Shown: positions 9,374 to 18,111 of the stretch, piece by piece
How positions within the stretch are numbered: position 1 is the stretch's first letter
Layout of the letters: each line of letters opens with the position of its first letter
Source of the DNA: Pseudomonas ekonensis
GTDB taxonomy: Bacteria; Pseudomonadota; Gammaproteobacteria; Pseudomonadales; Pseudomonadaceae
Length of the DNA: 64,000 nucleotides
Assembly: GCF_019145435.1 (NCBI RefSeq)
Contig: NZ_JAHSTS010000002.1
Span: 2,142,001-2,206,000, forward strand
Direction: 5' to 3'
Translations under genes and position numbers: made by a program
Notes under the pieces: model-generated
What the model saw: only the letters and a program-made list of their open reading frames with translations
Told to the model about the DNA's origin: nothing
Database searches by the model: none

Positions 9374-10119
9374 TTGTGGAACCGACCTTCCAGACTGTGA
9401 CGGGAACCGGGATGGATCAGGCGCGCCGCCGTCACCGGCTGACGGCCCGACCAGGTGCGGCGGCGGATCAGCAGGCAGGGTTCGCCCTTCTCGATCTGCA
9501 GCAGCTTGCATTCGGACGGCTCGGCCAGGATCGCCTCGACCACGTGTTCGCCTTCGGTCAGCGGCGCGACCTGGTTCAGGTAGGCGTAAGGCGTCTGCAG
9601 GGTGAAGTCCTGCTTGAGGTATTCCGGCGCCACCAGCGCGTTGACGAAACGATCCTCGATCTGCACCGGGATGTCGTTCTCGTAGTGCACGATCAGCGAG
9701 TGGAACACCTTCTGCCCTTCGCGCATGTCCAGGGCCAACGCACGCTCGGAACCGGCGGCCTCCTCTTCGAGGACGATGACCTGGCAGGTGTGACGGTGGC
9801 CGCGGGACGCGATCTCGTCGGCGATGTTGTGCACTTCGAACAGCGCGGACTGGCTCTTGGGCTCGGCGACGAACGTGCCGACGCCTTGCATGCGCACCAG
9901 CAGGCCGTCGGCGGTCATCTCGCGCAGGGCGCGGTTGATGGTCATGCGGCTGAAGCCCAGTTGGCTGACCAGCTCGCTTTCCGACGGCACGCGGTAGTGC
10001 GGCGGCCAGTTACCGCTGTCGATCTGCTGGGTGATCATCTGTTTGACGCGGGCGTACAAGGGCGCCGGACTGTCGCCCATGTTCGCGGCCAACGGAGAGA
10101 CGGGTGGCGGAGTCGGCAC
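9370..10119 (-). CDS. hutC: Histidine utilisation repressor, GntR/HutC family
   Basis: A 249-residue repressor with an N-terminal winged helix (LYARVKQMITQQIDSG, then YRVPSESELVSQLGFSRMTI for the recognition helix) and a C-terminal UTRA ligand-binding domain (about residues 95-240, ending RRRTWSGRQPVTAARLIHPG). Urocanate is the effector known for the family. The start taken is GTG at 10119 with AGGGA six bases upstream; an internal Met at residue 14 is the alternative. It diverges from hutF over a 107-base region that holds an operator, so it probably also controls itself. Confidence 0.95.
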   Translation of the reverse strand: MPTPPPVSPLAANMGDSPAPLYARVKQMITQQIDSGNWPPHYRVPSESELVSQLGFSRMTINRALREMTADGLLVRMQGVGTFVAEPKSQSALFEVHNIADEIASRGHRHTCQVIVLEEEAAGSERALALDMREGQKVFHSLIVHYENDIPVQIEDRFVNALVAPEYLKQDFTLQTPYAYLNQVAPLTEGEHVVEAILAEPSECKLLQIEKGEPCLLIRRRTWSGRQPVTAARLIHPGSRHSLEGRFHK

Positions 10120-10184
10120 GGTGGATCCCTGTTCGTCTGGTGAAAGTTGCTAGCTTGCCGGAGTTTACCGGGCAGGCAAACGTC

Positions 10185-10200
10185 TGTATATGTATATACA
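10185..10200. promoter_or_regulatory. HutC operator between hutC and hutF
   Basis: TGTATATGTATATACA contains the perfect palindrome TGTATATACA at 10191-10200, preceded by an overlapping direct TGTATA. It lies 27 bases before the hutF start and 66 bases from the hutC start, so one repressor could shut both divergent promoters. Confidence 0.8.
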
Positions 10201-10226
10201 AATAACACACGATGGGGTGCTGAACC

Positions 10227-11591
10227 ATGTCCGCCTTCTTTGCCGAACGCGCGCTGCTGCCTAGTGGATGGGCCAACAATGTACGTCTTGAGGTCAACGC
10301 CGACGGCGTGCTGACCAGTGTCCAGGCCGATTCCACCGCAGACGGCGCCGAACGGCTGGGCGGTCCGCTGCTGCCGGGCATGCCGAACCTGCACTCCCAC
10401 GCCTTCCAGCGGGCGATGGCCGGACTGGCGGAAGTGGCCGGCAATCCGAACGACAGTTTCTGGACCTGGCGCGACCTGATGTACCGGCTCGTCGGAAAAA
10501 TCACGCCGGAGCAACTCGGCGTCATCGCCCGCCAGCTCTACATCGAAATGCTCAAGGCCGGCTACACCTCGGTGGCCGAATTCCATTACGTGCACCACGA
10601 CACCAGCGGCCGGCCTTACGCCGACCCGGCCGAACTGGCCTTGCGCATCAGCCAGGCCGCCGGCGCCGCCGGCATCGGCCTGACCCTGCTGCCGGTGCTC
10701 TACAGCCATTCCGGCTTCGGCGGCCAGGCGCCGAACGACGGCCAGCGCCGCTTCATCAACGGCACCGACGCCTACCTCGATCTGCAGGCGCGCCTGCAAC
10801 CGGTGCTGGCGCAACAGCAGGCGCAGTCGCTGGGCCTGTGTTTCCACTCGTTGCGCGCGGTCACCCCGCAGCAGATCAGCGACGTGCTGGCGGCCAGCGA
10901 CAAGCAGTGCCCGGTGCACATCCACATCGCCGAACAGCAGAAGGAAGTCGACGACTGCCTGAGCTGGAGCGGCCGCCGCCCGTTGCAGTGGCTGTACGAG
11001 AACGTCGAGGTCGATCCGCGCTGGTGCCTGGTGCATGCGACCCACGCCGATCCGGACGAAGTCACGCTGATGGCCAAGAGCCGCGCCATCGCCGGCCTGT
11101 GCCTGACCACCGAAGCCAACCTCGGCGACGGGATCTTCCCGGCGGTGGATTTCCTGGCCCAAGGCGGGCGCATGGGCATCGGTTCCGACAGCCACGTGTC
11201 GTTGAGCGTGGTGGAAGAGCTGCGCTGGCTGGAATACGGCCAGCGCCTGCGCGACCAACGGCGCAACCGCCTGTACGGCGCGGACCAGCCGATGGTCGGC
11301 CGCACCCTGTACGACGCGGCGCTGGACGGCGGCGCCCAGGCGCTGGGCCAGCCGATCGGCGCGTTGGAGGTCGGCAAGCGCGCCGACTGGATCACCCTCG
11401 ACGGCAGCGATCCGTACCTGGCGACCGCCCAGGGCGACGGCATCCTCAACCGCTGGCTGTTCGCCGGCGGCGACCGTCAGGTGCGCGACGTCATGGTGAA
11501 CGGCCAGTGGGTGGTGCGCGGCGGGCGGCATGCCGCAGAAGAGGACAGCGCCCGGGCGTTCACCCAGGTGCTGCGCGAGCTCCTGGGCTGA
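10227..11591 (+). CDS. hutF: Formimidoylglutamate deiminase
   Basis: A 454-residue amidohydrolase that converts N-formimino-L-glutamate to N-formyl-L-glutamate and ammonia, the step that defines the five-step histidine pathway. Metal ligands are visible in MPNLHSHAFQRAM (HxH near residue 55), HIHIAEQQKEVDDC, the His in WCLVHATH and the Asp in GSDSHVSL. The upstream stretch WTWRDLMYRL is typical of HutF. It is transcribed alone, opposite to hutC, downstream of a HutC operator. The ribosome site is weak (GGGGTG). Confidence 0.96.
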   Translation: MSAFFAERALLPSGWANNVRLEVNADGVLTSVQADSTADGAERLGGPLLPGMPNLHSHAFQRAMAGLAEVAGNPNDSFWTWRDLMYRLVGKITPEQLGVIARQLYIEMLKAGYTSVAEFHYVHHDTSGRPYADPAELALRISQAAGAAGIGLTLLPVLYSHSGFGGQAPNDGQRRFINGTDAYLDLQARLQPVLAQQQAQSLGLCFHSLRAVTPQQISDVLAASDKQCPVHIHIAEQQKEVDDCLSWSGRRPLQWLYENVEVDPRWCLVHATHADPDEVTLMAKSRAIAGLCLTTEANLGDGIFPAVDFLAQGGRMGIGSDSHVSLSVVEELRWLEYGQRLRDQRRNRLYGADQPMVGRTLYDAALDGGAQALGQPIGALEVGKRADWITLDGSDPYLATAQGDGILNRWLFAGGDRQVRDVMVNGQWVVRGGRHAAEEDSARAFTQVLRELLG

Positions 11592-11602
11592 CGCGGATCA
11601 AA

Positions 11603-11634
11603 ACGGCGGGAGCCAGCCTGCTGGCTCCCGCCGT
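11603..11634. terminator. Stem-loop between convergent hutF and lipocalin gene
   Basis: ACGGCGGGAGCCAGC-CT-GCTGGCTCCCGCCGT is a 15-base-pair perfect stem with a two-base centre. It lies 12 bases after the hutF stop and just beyond the end of the convergent lipocalin gene. It lacks a long T run, so it may act bidirectionally but inefficiently. Confidence 0.65.
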
Positions 11635-11649
11635 GGTTGGCGGAACCGG

Positions 11650-12219
11650 TCAGTTGGAGGTCTTGGCCATCTGCCGGTCCGAGGTGCGCCAGATCAGCCG
11701 CGTGGTGTCGTACCCCTGCTGGCGCGCCTTGCTCAGCAACTCCTCGCGCACCACGCCGTTGACCGTCGGCGTGCGGGACAGCAGCCACAGGTAACGCCGG
11801 CTCGGGTCGCCGACGATGGCGGTCTTGTAGTCATCGCTGACGTACAGCACCCAGTACTGGCCCTTGGCGGTGCCCGGGATCAGCCGCGAGAACCACGTGT
11901 CGAACTCGACCCACAGCTTGTCGGTCTTGCCCGGCACCTGTGGATAAGCGGTGCCCTTGACCTCTTCCCACTGCCAGTCTTCCGTCAGGCAGCGGTTGAG
12001 CACCCCGAGGTTGCCGTCGGGCTGGAGGGTGTAGCGGGCTTCGGACTGTGCGCAGTTGCGCTGGAAATACATCGGCAGGCGCGCCAGCTCGTACCAGGTG
12101 CCCTGGTAGCGCTTGAGATTGACGCTGTGGACTGTCTTGGGCGCCAGCGGATCTTCACCGGTGGTGGCGCAGCCGGCCAATACCAGGCCGGCGAAAAGGA
12201 CAAGCAATAACCGCTTCAT
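11650..12219 (-). CDS. blc: Bacterial lipocalin, outer-membrane lipoprotein
   Basis: A 189-residue lipocalin. The signal peptide ends in the lipobox LAGC (Cys17), and Gly at +2 of the mature protein fits the outer membrane. The first lipocalin signature, YQGTWYELARLPMYFQ, follows near residue 38, and the second conserved region is QYWVLYVSDDYKTAIVGDP with WLLSRTP. Blc-type lipocalins bind lysophospholipids or fatty acids and serve membrane maintenance. It is followed, after 30 bases on the same strand, by no obvious partner; the small lipoprotein gene upstream may share its promoter. Confidence 0.93.
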   Translation of the reverse strand: MKRLLLVLFAGLVLAGCATTGEDPLAPKTVHSVNLKRYQGTWYELARLPMYFQRNCAQSEARYTLQPDGNLGVLNRCLTEDWQWEEVKGTAYPQVPGKTDKLWVEFDTWFSRLIPGTAKGQYWVLYVSDDYKTAIVGDPSRRYLWLLSRTPTVNGVVREELLSKARQQGYDTTRLIWRTSDRQMAKTSN

Positions 12220-12250
12220 TGTTTTTCTCCCGTGGGCGCGCGGCCCCGGT

Positions 12251-12505
12251 TCACTTCAGGCCTTGGCCGGAAAACATCAACACTTTGTCACCGGCGTACT
12301 GCACGCTGATAAAGCTCTTTTCGTCGCCCCAGGTGCAACTGGACATGCCGAGCGCACCCGCGCAATCGGTGGGTTTGCCGAGCAGGGTCTCCACCTCGGC
12401 CTTGGCCATCCCGGTCGAGAGCTTCGAGTAGTTTTCCTGATTGATCTTGCTGCAGGCGGCCAACAGCACGCAAAACGACAGCAAGGCGATAGAACGCAGC
12501 GACAT
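12251..12505 (-). CDS. Small lipoprotein, DUF3862/BamE-like fold
   Basis: An 84-residue protein with a signal peptide and lipobox LAAC (Cys18), then ENYSKLSTGMAKAEVETLLG and KPTDC. The pattern of 'xxxKLxxGMxxxEVxxLLGKPxxC' is that of the DUF3862 family, related to the BamE/SmpA two-helix plus sheet fold. CTWGDEKSFISVQYAGDKV matches the C-terminal strands. Its role is not known. It has AGGAG before the ATG and lies 31 bases upstream of the lipocalin gene on the same strand. The 280 bases on its other side, up to the chemoreceptor gene, hold no gene I can support. Confidence 0.85.
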   Translation of the reverse strand: MSLRSIALLSFCVLLAACSKINQENYSKLSTGMAKAEVETLLGKPTDCAGALGMSSCTWGDEKSFISVQYAGDKVLMFSGQGLK

Positions 12506-12785
12506 GTGTAACTCCTGGAGCGGAAGGGGGATGGCCTGGCGCCAACCAGAAGCTTAGAAGAGAAAACCCCTGTCGGGTTCCCTCCCGGGCCGGCTATTTG
12601 TTGCCCCGCCCGTCTGCCTTTTCCCGATAAATCAGACACTTTGTAAGGCCATTGGGCATTTCGTCGCCTTTCGCGAAAACGGCCTCATCTTTGGCCCGCA
12701 GCGGTCGAAATAAGAGCAGCGCAAAGCCCGAGACTGTGGCAAATTGCCGCCCCTTCTTGACCAGCCCTCCGCGGTAGCTCATTTA

Positions 12786-14678
12786 ATGACCAGAAACATG
12801 AAATTCAGCCACAAGATCTTGTTGGCTGCCGCCCTCGTGGTGGCCGTTGCGTTCGCCTGTTTCATTTTGTTCAACGACTATCGCCAGCGCGAAACCCTGC
12901 GCAGCAGCACCGATGCGTCGATGCAGGAACTGGGCAGCCTGACCACCAGCAACATCCAGACCTGGCTGGAGAGCCGCATCCAGTTGCTGCAATCGCTGTC
13001 CCAGCAGATCGTCGCCGACGGCAACGCCCCGGCCAGCCTCAAGCGCATCATCGACCTGCCCGCCTACACCGGCAATTTCCAGCTCAGCTACTTCGGCGGC
13101 GCCGACGGCGTGATGTTCTCGGTGCCGGCCGGCAACCGCGCGCCGGACTACGACCCGCGCGCCCGCGGCTGGTACAAGGCGGCCAACGCCGCCCAGCAGA
13201 CCATCGTCACCGAACCCTACATCGCCGCCTCGTCGGGCAAGCTGGTGATCACCGTCGCCACCCCGGTGCAGCGCCAGGGCCAGATGATCGGTGTGGCCGG
13301 CGCCGACATCGACCTGTCCAGCATCAGCGCGATCATCAACTCGCTGAACTTCGGCGGCCACGGCCACGCGTTCATCGTCAGCCGCGAAGGCAAGATCCTG
13401 ATCCACCCGGACAGCAAACTGGTGCTCAAGAGCCTGGCCGACGCCTATCCCGACGGCGCGCCGAGCGTCAGCCCCGGCTTGAAGGAAGTCGAGGCCGACG
13501 GCAAGACCCAGCTGATCTCGTTCACCCACGTCAACGGCGTACCGTCGGCCGACTGGTACGTGGCGCTGGTGCTGGACAAGGACACCGCGTTCTCGATGCT
13601 CAGCGAATTCCGCACCTCGGCGCTGATCGCCATGGTGATCGCGGTGGTGATCATCATCGCCCTGCTCGGCATGCTGATCCGCGTCCTGATGCAGCCGCTG
13701 CTGACCATGGGCCGCGCCATGCACGACATCGCCGAAGGCGAAGGCGACCTGACCAAGCGCCTGACCATCCACGGCCACGACGAGTTCGGCGCCCTGGGCC
13801 TGTCGTTCAACCGTTTCGTGGAGCGCATCCACACCTCGATCCGCGAAGTGTCGTCGGCCACCGGGCAAGTCAACGAAGTCGCCCTGCGGGTGGTCGCTGC
13901 CTCCAACTCGTCGATGCACAACTCCGACCAGCAGGCCTCGCGCACCAACAGCGTGGCCGCCGCGATCAACCAGCTCGGTGCCGCCGCCCAGGAGATCGCC
14001 CAGAACGCCGCGCTCGCCTCGCAGCATTCCAGCGAAGCGCGCAGCCAGGCCGAAGACGGCCAGCAGGTGGTGGACAAGACCATCCACGCGATGCAGCAGC
14101 TGTCGGCGCAGATCAGCGATTCCTGCGGCAACATCGAGACCCTGAACAGCCACACGGTGAACATCGGCCAGATTCTGGAAGTGATCACCAGCATCTCCCA
14201 GCAGACCAACCTGCTGGCGCTCAACGCCGCCATCGAAGCGGCCCGTGCCGGCGAAGCGGGCCGCGGTTTCGCCGTGGTGGCCGACGAAGTGCGCAACCTG
14301 GCGCACCGCACCCAGGACTCGGCGCAGCAAGTGCAGAAGATGATCGAAGAACTGCAGGTCGGCGCGCGTCAGGCGGTCACCATCATGACCGACAGCCAGC
14401 GCCAGAGCGAAAGCAGCGTGGGCATCGCCAACCAGGCCGGCGAGCGTCTGGGCAGCGTGACCCAGCGCATCGGCGAGATCGACGGCATGAACCAGTCGGT
14501 GGCCACCGCCACCGAAGAGCAGACCGCCGTGGTGGAGTCGATCAACGTCGACATCAGCGAGATCAACATGCTGAACCAGGAAGGGGTGGAAAACCTGCAA
14601 GCGACGTTGCGTGCGTGCTCGGACCTCGAGCAGCAGGCGGCGCGGCTCAAGCATCTGGTGGGCAGTTTCAGGATCTGA
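12786..14678 (+). CDS. Methyl-accepting chemotaxis protein, PctA-type amino-acid receptor
   Basis: A 630-residue chemoreceptor: N-terminal membrane helix (residues 11-29), periplasmic dCache_1 domain to about 280, second helix (about 284-306), HAMP, and a cytoplasmic signalling domain with the hairpin tip [20 protein letters not shown]. The dCache part carries the residues that define amino-acid-binding sensors: Tyr122, Arg127, Trp129, Tyr130, Tyr145 and Asp174, spaced as in P. aeruginosa PctA. It therefore probably senses L-amino acids; which ones cannot be read. A Met at 12798 is an alternative start. No C-terminal CheR-tethering pentapeptide is present (ends HLVGSFRI). Confidence 0.92.
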   Translation: MTRNMKFSHKILLAAALVVAVAFACFILFNDYRQRETLRSSTDASMQELGSLTTSNIQTWLESRIQLLQSLSQQIVADGNAPASLKRIIDLPAYTGNFQLSYFGGADGVMFSVPAGNRAPDYDPRARGWYKAANAAQQTIVTEPYIAASSGKLVITVATPVQRQGQMIGVAGADIDLSSISAIINSLNFGGHGHAFIVSREGKILIHPDSKLVLKSLADAYPDGAPSVSPGLKEVEADGKTQLISFTHVNGVPSADWYVALVLDKDTAFSMLSEFRTSALIAMVIAVVIIIALLGMLIRVLMQPLLTMGRAMHDIAEGEGDLTKRLTIHGHDEFGALGLSFNRFVERIHTSIREVSSATGQVNEVALRVVAASNSSMHNSDQQASRTNSVAAAINQLGAAAQEIAQNAALASQHSSEARSQAEDGQQVVDKTIHAMQQLSAQISDSCGNIETLNSHTVNIGQILEVITSISQQTNLLALNAAIEAARAGEAGRGFAVVADEVRNLAHRTQDSAQQVQKMIEELQVGARQAVTIMTDSQRQSESSVGIANQAGERLGSVTQRIGEIDGMNQSVATATEEQTAVVESINVDISEINMLNQEGVENLQATLRACSDLEQQAARLKHLVGSFRI

Positions 14679-14696
14679 GGCGCCTTCACCGGCCGC

Positions 14697-14775
14697 CGCC
14701 CGGAGCAAGCCCTCTCCCACAGGGATCTGTGTCGTTCACGAACCCACTGTGGGAGTGGGCCCGCTCCGGGCGGTG
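14697..14775. repeat. REP doublet, diverged
   Basis: Inverted REP-like arms at about 14697-14725 (CGCCCGGAGCAAGCCCTCTC) and 14743-14775 (GTGGGAGTGGGCCCGCTCCG and following). The arms differ more than in the other copies. It separates the chemoreceptor gene from the convergent DUF924 gene. Confidence 0.7.
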
Positions 14776-14793
14776 ATCCGCCGCAAAGCGACT

Positions 14794-15396
14794 CTAGAAA
14801 CCCGCACCCGGCTGCGAAAGGTAAACCAACTCCTCAGCCGTCGACTCCCGCCCCAACACCGCGTTGCGGTGCGGAAACCGCCCGAACCGGGCGATCACCT
14901 TCCGGTGCCGTTCGGCATAGTCCAGATTGTCGGCAAACACCGCACGCTCGGCCTGCGGCTGTTCGTCCGTCAGCGCCATGAACCTTGAGACGGCCTCGTT
15001 CTGCACCGCGAGGTTCTCGCAGTGCTCGAACACCAGGTAGATGAACACCCGCTGGATCGGCTTCAGTCGCCGGTCGAAGTCCGCCGCAATGCCCTGGGCG
15101 ACCAGCTTCTGGGCACGGGCATCACCGGAAAACGCCTGGGGTGTGTCGCGATAGATCATGCGCGGCAGTTGATCGAGCAGCAGCACCACGGCCAGCCAAC
15201 CCTCGGGACATTGCGTCCACCCGGTCAAGCCGCCGGCCAGGGCCTGATCGACAAAGACCCCGAAACGCTCCCGCGCTTCGAGGTCCTGGCTGTCGCGTTT
15301 GCCGAACCACAACGCGCCCTTTTGCGCCGCCGTTGCGCTCGCCGATCCGGCATGGCCGAACCACCAGTCGAGCAACGGCTGCCAGGGCGCGTCCAT
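14794..15396 (-). CDS. DUF924 family protein
   Basis: A 200-residue alpha-helical protein of the DUF924 family, seen from WWFG near the start, KGALWFGKRDSQDLEARERFG, LLLDQLPRMIYRDTPQAFSGD and the C-terminal FADNLDYAERHRKVIARFGR-FPHRNAVLGR. No enzymatic function is established for the family; the fold is TPR-like. It starts only three bases after the fbp stop codon, so both are almost certainly one transcript, but this gives no clear functional link. Confidence 0.88.
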   Translation of the reverse strand: MDAPWQPLLDWWFGHAGSASATAAQKGALWFGKRDSQDLEARERFGVFVDQALAGGLTGWTQCPEGWLAVVLLLDQLPRMIYRDTPQAFSGDARAQKLVAQGIAADFDRRLKPIQRVFIYLVFEHCENLAVQNEAVSRFMALTDEQPQAERAVFADNLDYAERHRKVIARFGRFPHRNAVLGRESTAEELVYLSQPGAGF

Positions 15397-15399
15397 GGG

Positions 15400-16410
15400 T
15401 CAGGCCTTGTGGTAGGCCGTGGCGCGTTCGACTTCTTCCTTCGAGCCGAGGAACACCGCCACGCGCTGGTGCAGGCCTTCAGGCTGAATGTCGAGGATGC
15501 GCTGGTGGCCGTCGGTGGACGCGCCGCCCGCCTGTTCCACCAGGAACGACATCGGGTTGGCTTCGTACATCAGGCGCAGCTTGCCCGGCTTGGACGGCTC
15601 GCGGCTGTCGCGCGGGTACATGAACAGGCCGCCGCGGGTCAGGATGCGGTGCACGTCCGCGACCATCGAAGCGATCCAGCGCATGTTGTAGTTCTTCTTC
15701 AGCGGGCCGGTCTCGCCTTCCAGCAGTTCGCCGACGTAGCGCTGCACCGGGGCTTCCCAGTGACGCTGGTTGGACATGTTGATGGCGAATTCCTGGGTGG
15801 CGGTCGGAATGGTGATGTTTTCGTGGGTGAGCACGAAGCTGCCCATCTCGCGGTCCAGGGTGAAGCCCTTCACGCCGTTGCCCAGGGTCAGGATCAGCAT
15901 GGTCTGCGGGCCGTAGATCGCGTAGCCGGCGGCGACCTGCTGGGTGCCCGGCTGCAGGAAGGCCTTCTCGTTCAGGCTTTCGTTCTGGCTCAGGTATTCG
16001 TTCGGGCAGCGCAGCACCGAGAAGATGGTGCCGACCGACACGTTGACGTCGATGTTCGACGAACCGTCCAGAGGGTCGAACACCAGCAGGTAGGCGCCTT
16101 TAGGGTACTTGCCCGGGATCTGGTAGGCATTGTCCATCTCTTCGGAGGCCATGCCGGCCAGGTGGCCGCCCCACTCGTTGGCTTCGAGCAGGATTTCGTT
16201 GGACAGCACGTCCAGCTTCTTCTGCACTTCGCCCTGGACGTTCTCGGTGCCCATGCTGCCCAGCACGCCGCCGAGGGCGCCTTTGGACACGGCGTGGCTG
16301 ATTTCCTTGCAGGCACGCGCCACCACTTCGATCAGGAAGCGCAGATCGGCAGGGGTATTGTTGCTGCGGGTCTGCTCAATCAAATAGCGACTCAGGGTAA
16401 CGCGGGACAT
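15400..16410 (-). CDS. fbp: Fructose-1,6-bisphosphatase, class 1
   Basis: The 336-residue gluconeogenic enzyme that hydrolyses fructose 1,6-bisphosphate to fructose 6-phosphate. The metal-binding loop [17 protein letters not shown], the upstream [11 protein letters not shown] and the sugar-phosphate-binding [19 protein letters not shown] are all intact. Length is normal. Pseudomonads lack a conventional phosphofructokinase, so this enzyme serves hexose synthesis and carbon recycling. It is followed closely by the DUF924 gene. Confidence 0.97.
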   Translation of the reverse strand: MSRVTLSRYLIEQTRSNNTPADLRFLIEVVARACKEISHAVSKGALGGVLGSMGTENVQGEVQKKLDVLSNEILLEANEWGGHLAGMASEEMDNAYQIPGKYPKGAYLLVFDPLDGSSNIDVNVSVGTIFSVLRCPNEYLSQNESLNEKAFLQPGTQQVAAGYAIYGPQTMLILTLGNGVKGFTLDREMGSFVLTHENITIPTATQEFAINMSNQRHWEAPVQRYVGELLEGETGPLKKNYNMRWIASMVADVHRILTRGGLFMYPRDSREPSKPGKLRLMYEANPMSFLVEQAGGASTDGHQRILDIQPEGLHQRVAVFLGSKEEVERATAYHKA

Positions 16411-16631
16411 GGACGGCTCCGGTGGAATGGGGGGCTGAAAAACCCGCGCAGTTTACAGGGAGTCTGGAAACCTAGCGAGCGGTGACGCCCGTAAACGTGC
16501 GTCGGGGCAATTCCTGCCATCTGACGGGATTGGCGGGACAGAGTTCAGGCACGGGATTGAGCGTAGCCCGGAACGGGACGGGCGGTGCTGCGTTGAGCAT
16601 GACCGCCCCCCCTTTTTGCCTGATCGGCCGC

Positions 16632-16723
16632 CTTCGCGGGCAAGCCCTCTCCCACAAGGATCTTCAGTGGACACAAATCCAGTGAACACCCTCTTCTGCT
16701 GTGGGAGCGGGCTTGCCCGCGAT
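16632..16723. repeat. REP doublet, GCGGGCTTGCCCGC variant
   Basis: Arms 16632-16657 and 16699-16723 are inverted copies around TCGCGGGCAAGCCCTCTCCC and GTGGGAGCGGGCTTGCCCGC. It is the only structure I see in the 336-base gap 16411-16746 between fbp and the DUF3999 gene. Confidence 0.85.
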
Positions 16724-16746
16724 CCGGCGCCCAGCGCCGGCCAACC

Positions 16747-18111
16747 TCAGGGCTTGGCCGGCGGCTTGCGCAACAGGCTGAACGCCATCGCCCCCAGGAA
16801 CAGCACGCTGAGCAGCAGCACCGCCCACAGCCCGAACTTCTTCCAGTTCGTGTCCGCCGTCGCCGTCGTAGTGGCGGTCGAGGTCTGGGGCGCGAGCGCC
16901 TCGCCCTGCACCGTGGCCTTGCCCAGCGCCGCCAGTTTCGCCGGGGTGAAATCAGGAATCAGCGTGGACAGCGGCAAGTTCGCGGTCTTCACGCCGGCGT
17001 TGCCCAGCGCCAGGCTGTAGGGCCCTTCGCCCCGGGCCAGGAAGATCACCTGCGTGGCGCGCACCGCGTACTTCAGACTCGGCGCCTGTTCGCCGAGGCC
17101 GCCGCCGCGCTCGTCGACCGTCAGCCTGAGCTGCTGGACGGTCTGCCCGTACAACTGCAATTCGTTCTGCACCACGTCCTGGCCGTTCTGGGTCAGGCGA
17201 TAGAGCAAACCGCCGGTCAGCGTCTGCCACGGCAGGCTGGTTTCGCGGCGCCCGGCCAGCGTCACCGGTGCCAGGCTGTTGGCCTGCCTGAGTTCCACCT
17301 GCACCCGCTCGACGTTCAGTCCCATCGGCAGTTGCCAGGTGTATTCGCCGGCCTTGCCGCGGCTGCCGGCCAGCGCCTGCGACCAGACCAACGGCAGCGG
17401 CACCTGACGCGGGTCGCTGCTCTTGAGCTGCGCCGCCGTCAGGGCCGGCGCCGAGGCCGGCGAGTCCCACAGCAGGCGCAGGTAACGGGCGTTCTGGCCC
17501 GGCAGGGCCACTTCGTGCTGTTCGACCTGCTCATCGGCAAAGGTCAGCCGCGCCACCTGCCCTTCGCCCCACGGGCGCCAGTGCTGCAGGTCGTCGCTGG
17601 CCTCGATGGAAAAGCGCTGGAAGCCGTCCCGCTCGCTGCTCCAGTCGAGGATCAGTTGCTGCAGCGGCGCCTTGACCGCGCTGGCGTCGAGCAGCCAGCC
17701 GCGCAGGGTTTCCTCGCCCGCCTCCAGTTGGCTGGACGGCTGCACCTCGACCAGCGTGCCGCTGGTGGTGGACTGGATGCGCACGTTCGGCGCCCGCTCC
17801 TGGGCGTCGGCGGCGCCGTACAGCGGGAACCGCTTCACGTCGTGCAACTGGCCGTCGTCGCGGGTCTGCGCCGATTCACGGGCCAGGGCGTAGGCCTGCG
17901 GCTCGCCGGCGGCGTTGAACACCCGCAGATCGCTGAGGTCGGTCTGCCGCGCCTGCAATTGCGCGCTCAGCGGCAACTCCAGGCGATACCACGGGCCGTC
18001 GCCGGTGACCGCCAACGGGATCTGCACGGCGAAGTCCGCCGGTTTTTCCTGGGCGCCGACCGTCATGGCCACGCCCAGCATCAGCCACCCCAGATTAAGC
18101 TTGCGACTCAA
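16747..18111 (-). CDS. DUF3999 family protein (envelope)
   Basis: A 454-residue protein with an N-terminal signal peptide (LNLGWLMLGVAMTVGAQ), a large extracytoplasmic beta-rich part and one C-terminal membrane helix (LWAVLLLSVLFLGAMAFSLL) before a basic end. This is the DUF3999 layout; function unknown. The start is a TTG at 18111, whose last two bases belong to the TGA stop of the DUF2339 gene; GGAGGAG seven bases upstream supports it. The two families are commonly neighbours, so a joint envelope or polysaccharide-related role is likely but unproven. The frame remains open upstream as a shadow of the neighbouring gene. Confidence 0.85.
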   Translation of the reverse strand: MSRKLNLGWLMLGVAMTVGAQEKPADFAVQIPLAVTGDGPWYRLELPLSAQLQARQTDLSDLRVFNAAGEPQAYALARESAQTRDDGQLHDVKRFPLYGAADAQERAPNVRIQSTTSGTLVEVQPSSQLEAGEETLRGWLLDASAVKAPLQQLILDWSSERDGFQRFSIEASDDLQHWRPWGEGQVARLTFADEQVEQHEVALPGQNARYLRLLWDSPASAPALTAAQLKSSDPRQVPLPLVWSQALAGSRGKAGEYTWQLPMGLNVERVQVELRQANSLAPVTLAGRRETSLPWQTLTGGLLYRLTQNGQDVVQNELQLYGQTVQQLRLTVDERGGGLGEQAPSLKYAVRATQVIFLARGEGPYSLALGNAGVKTANLPLSTLIPDFTPAKLAALGKATVQGEALAPQTSTATTTATADTNWKKFGLWAVLLLSVLFLGAMAFSLLRKPPAKP

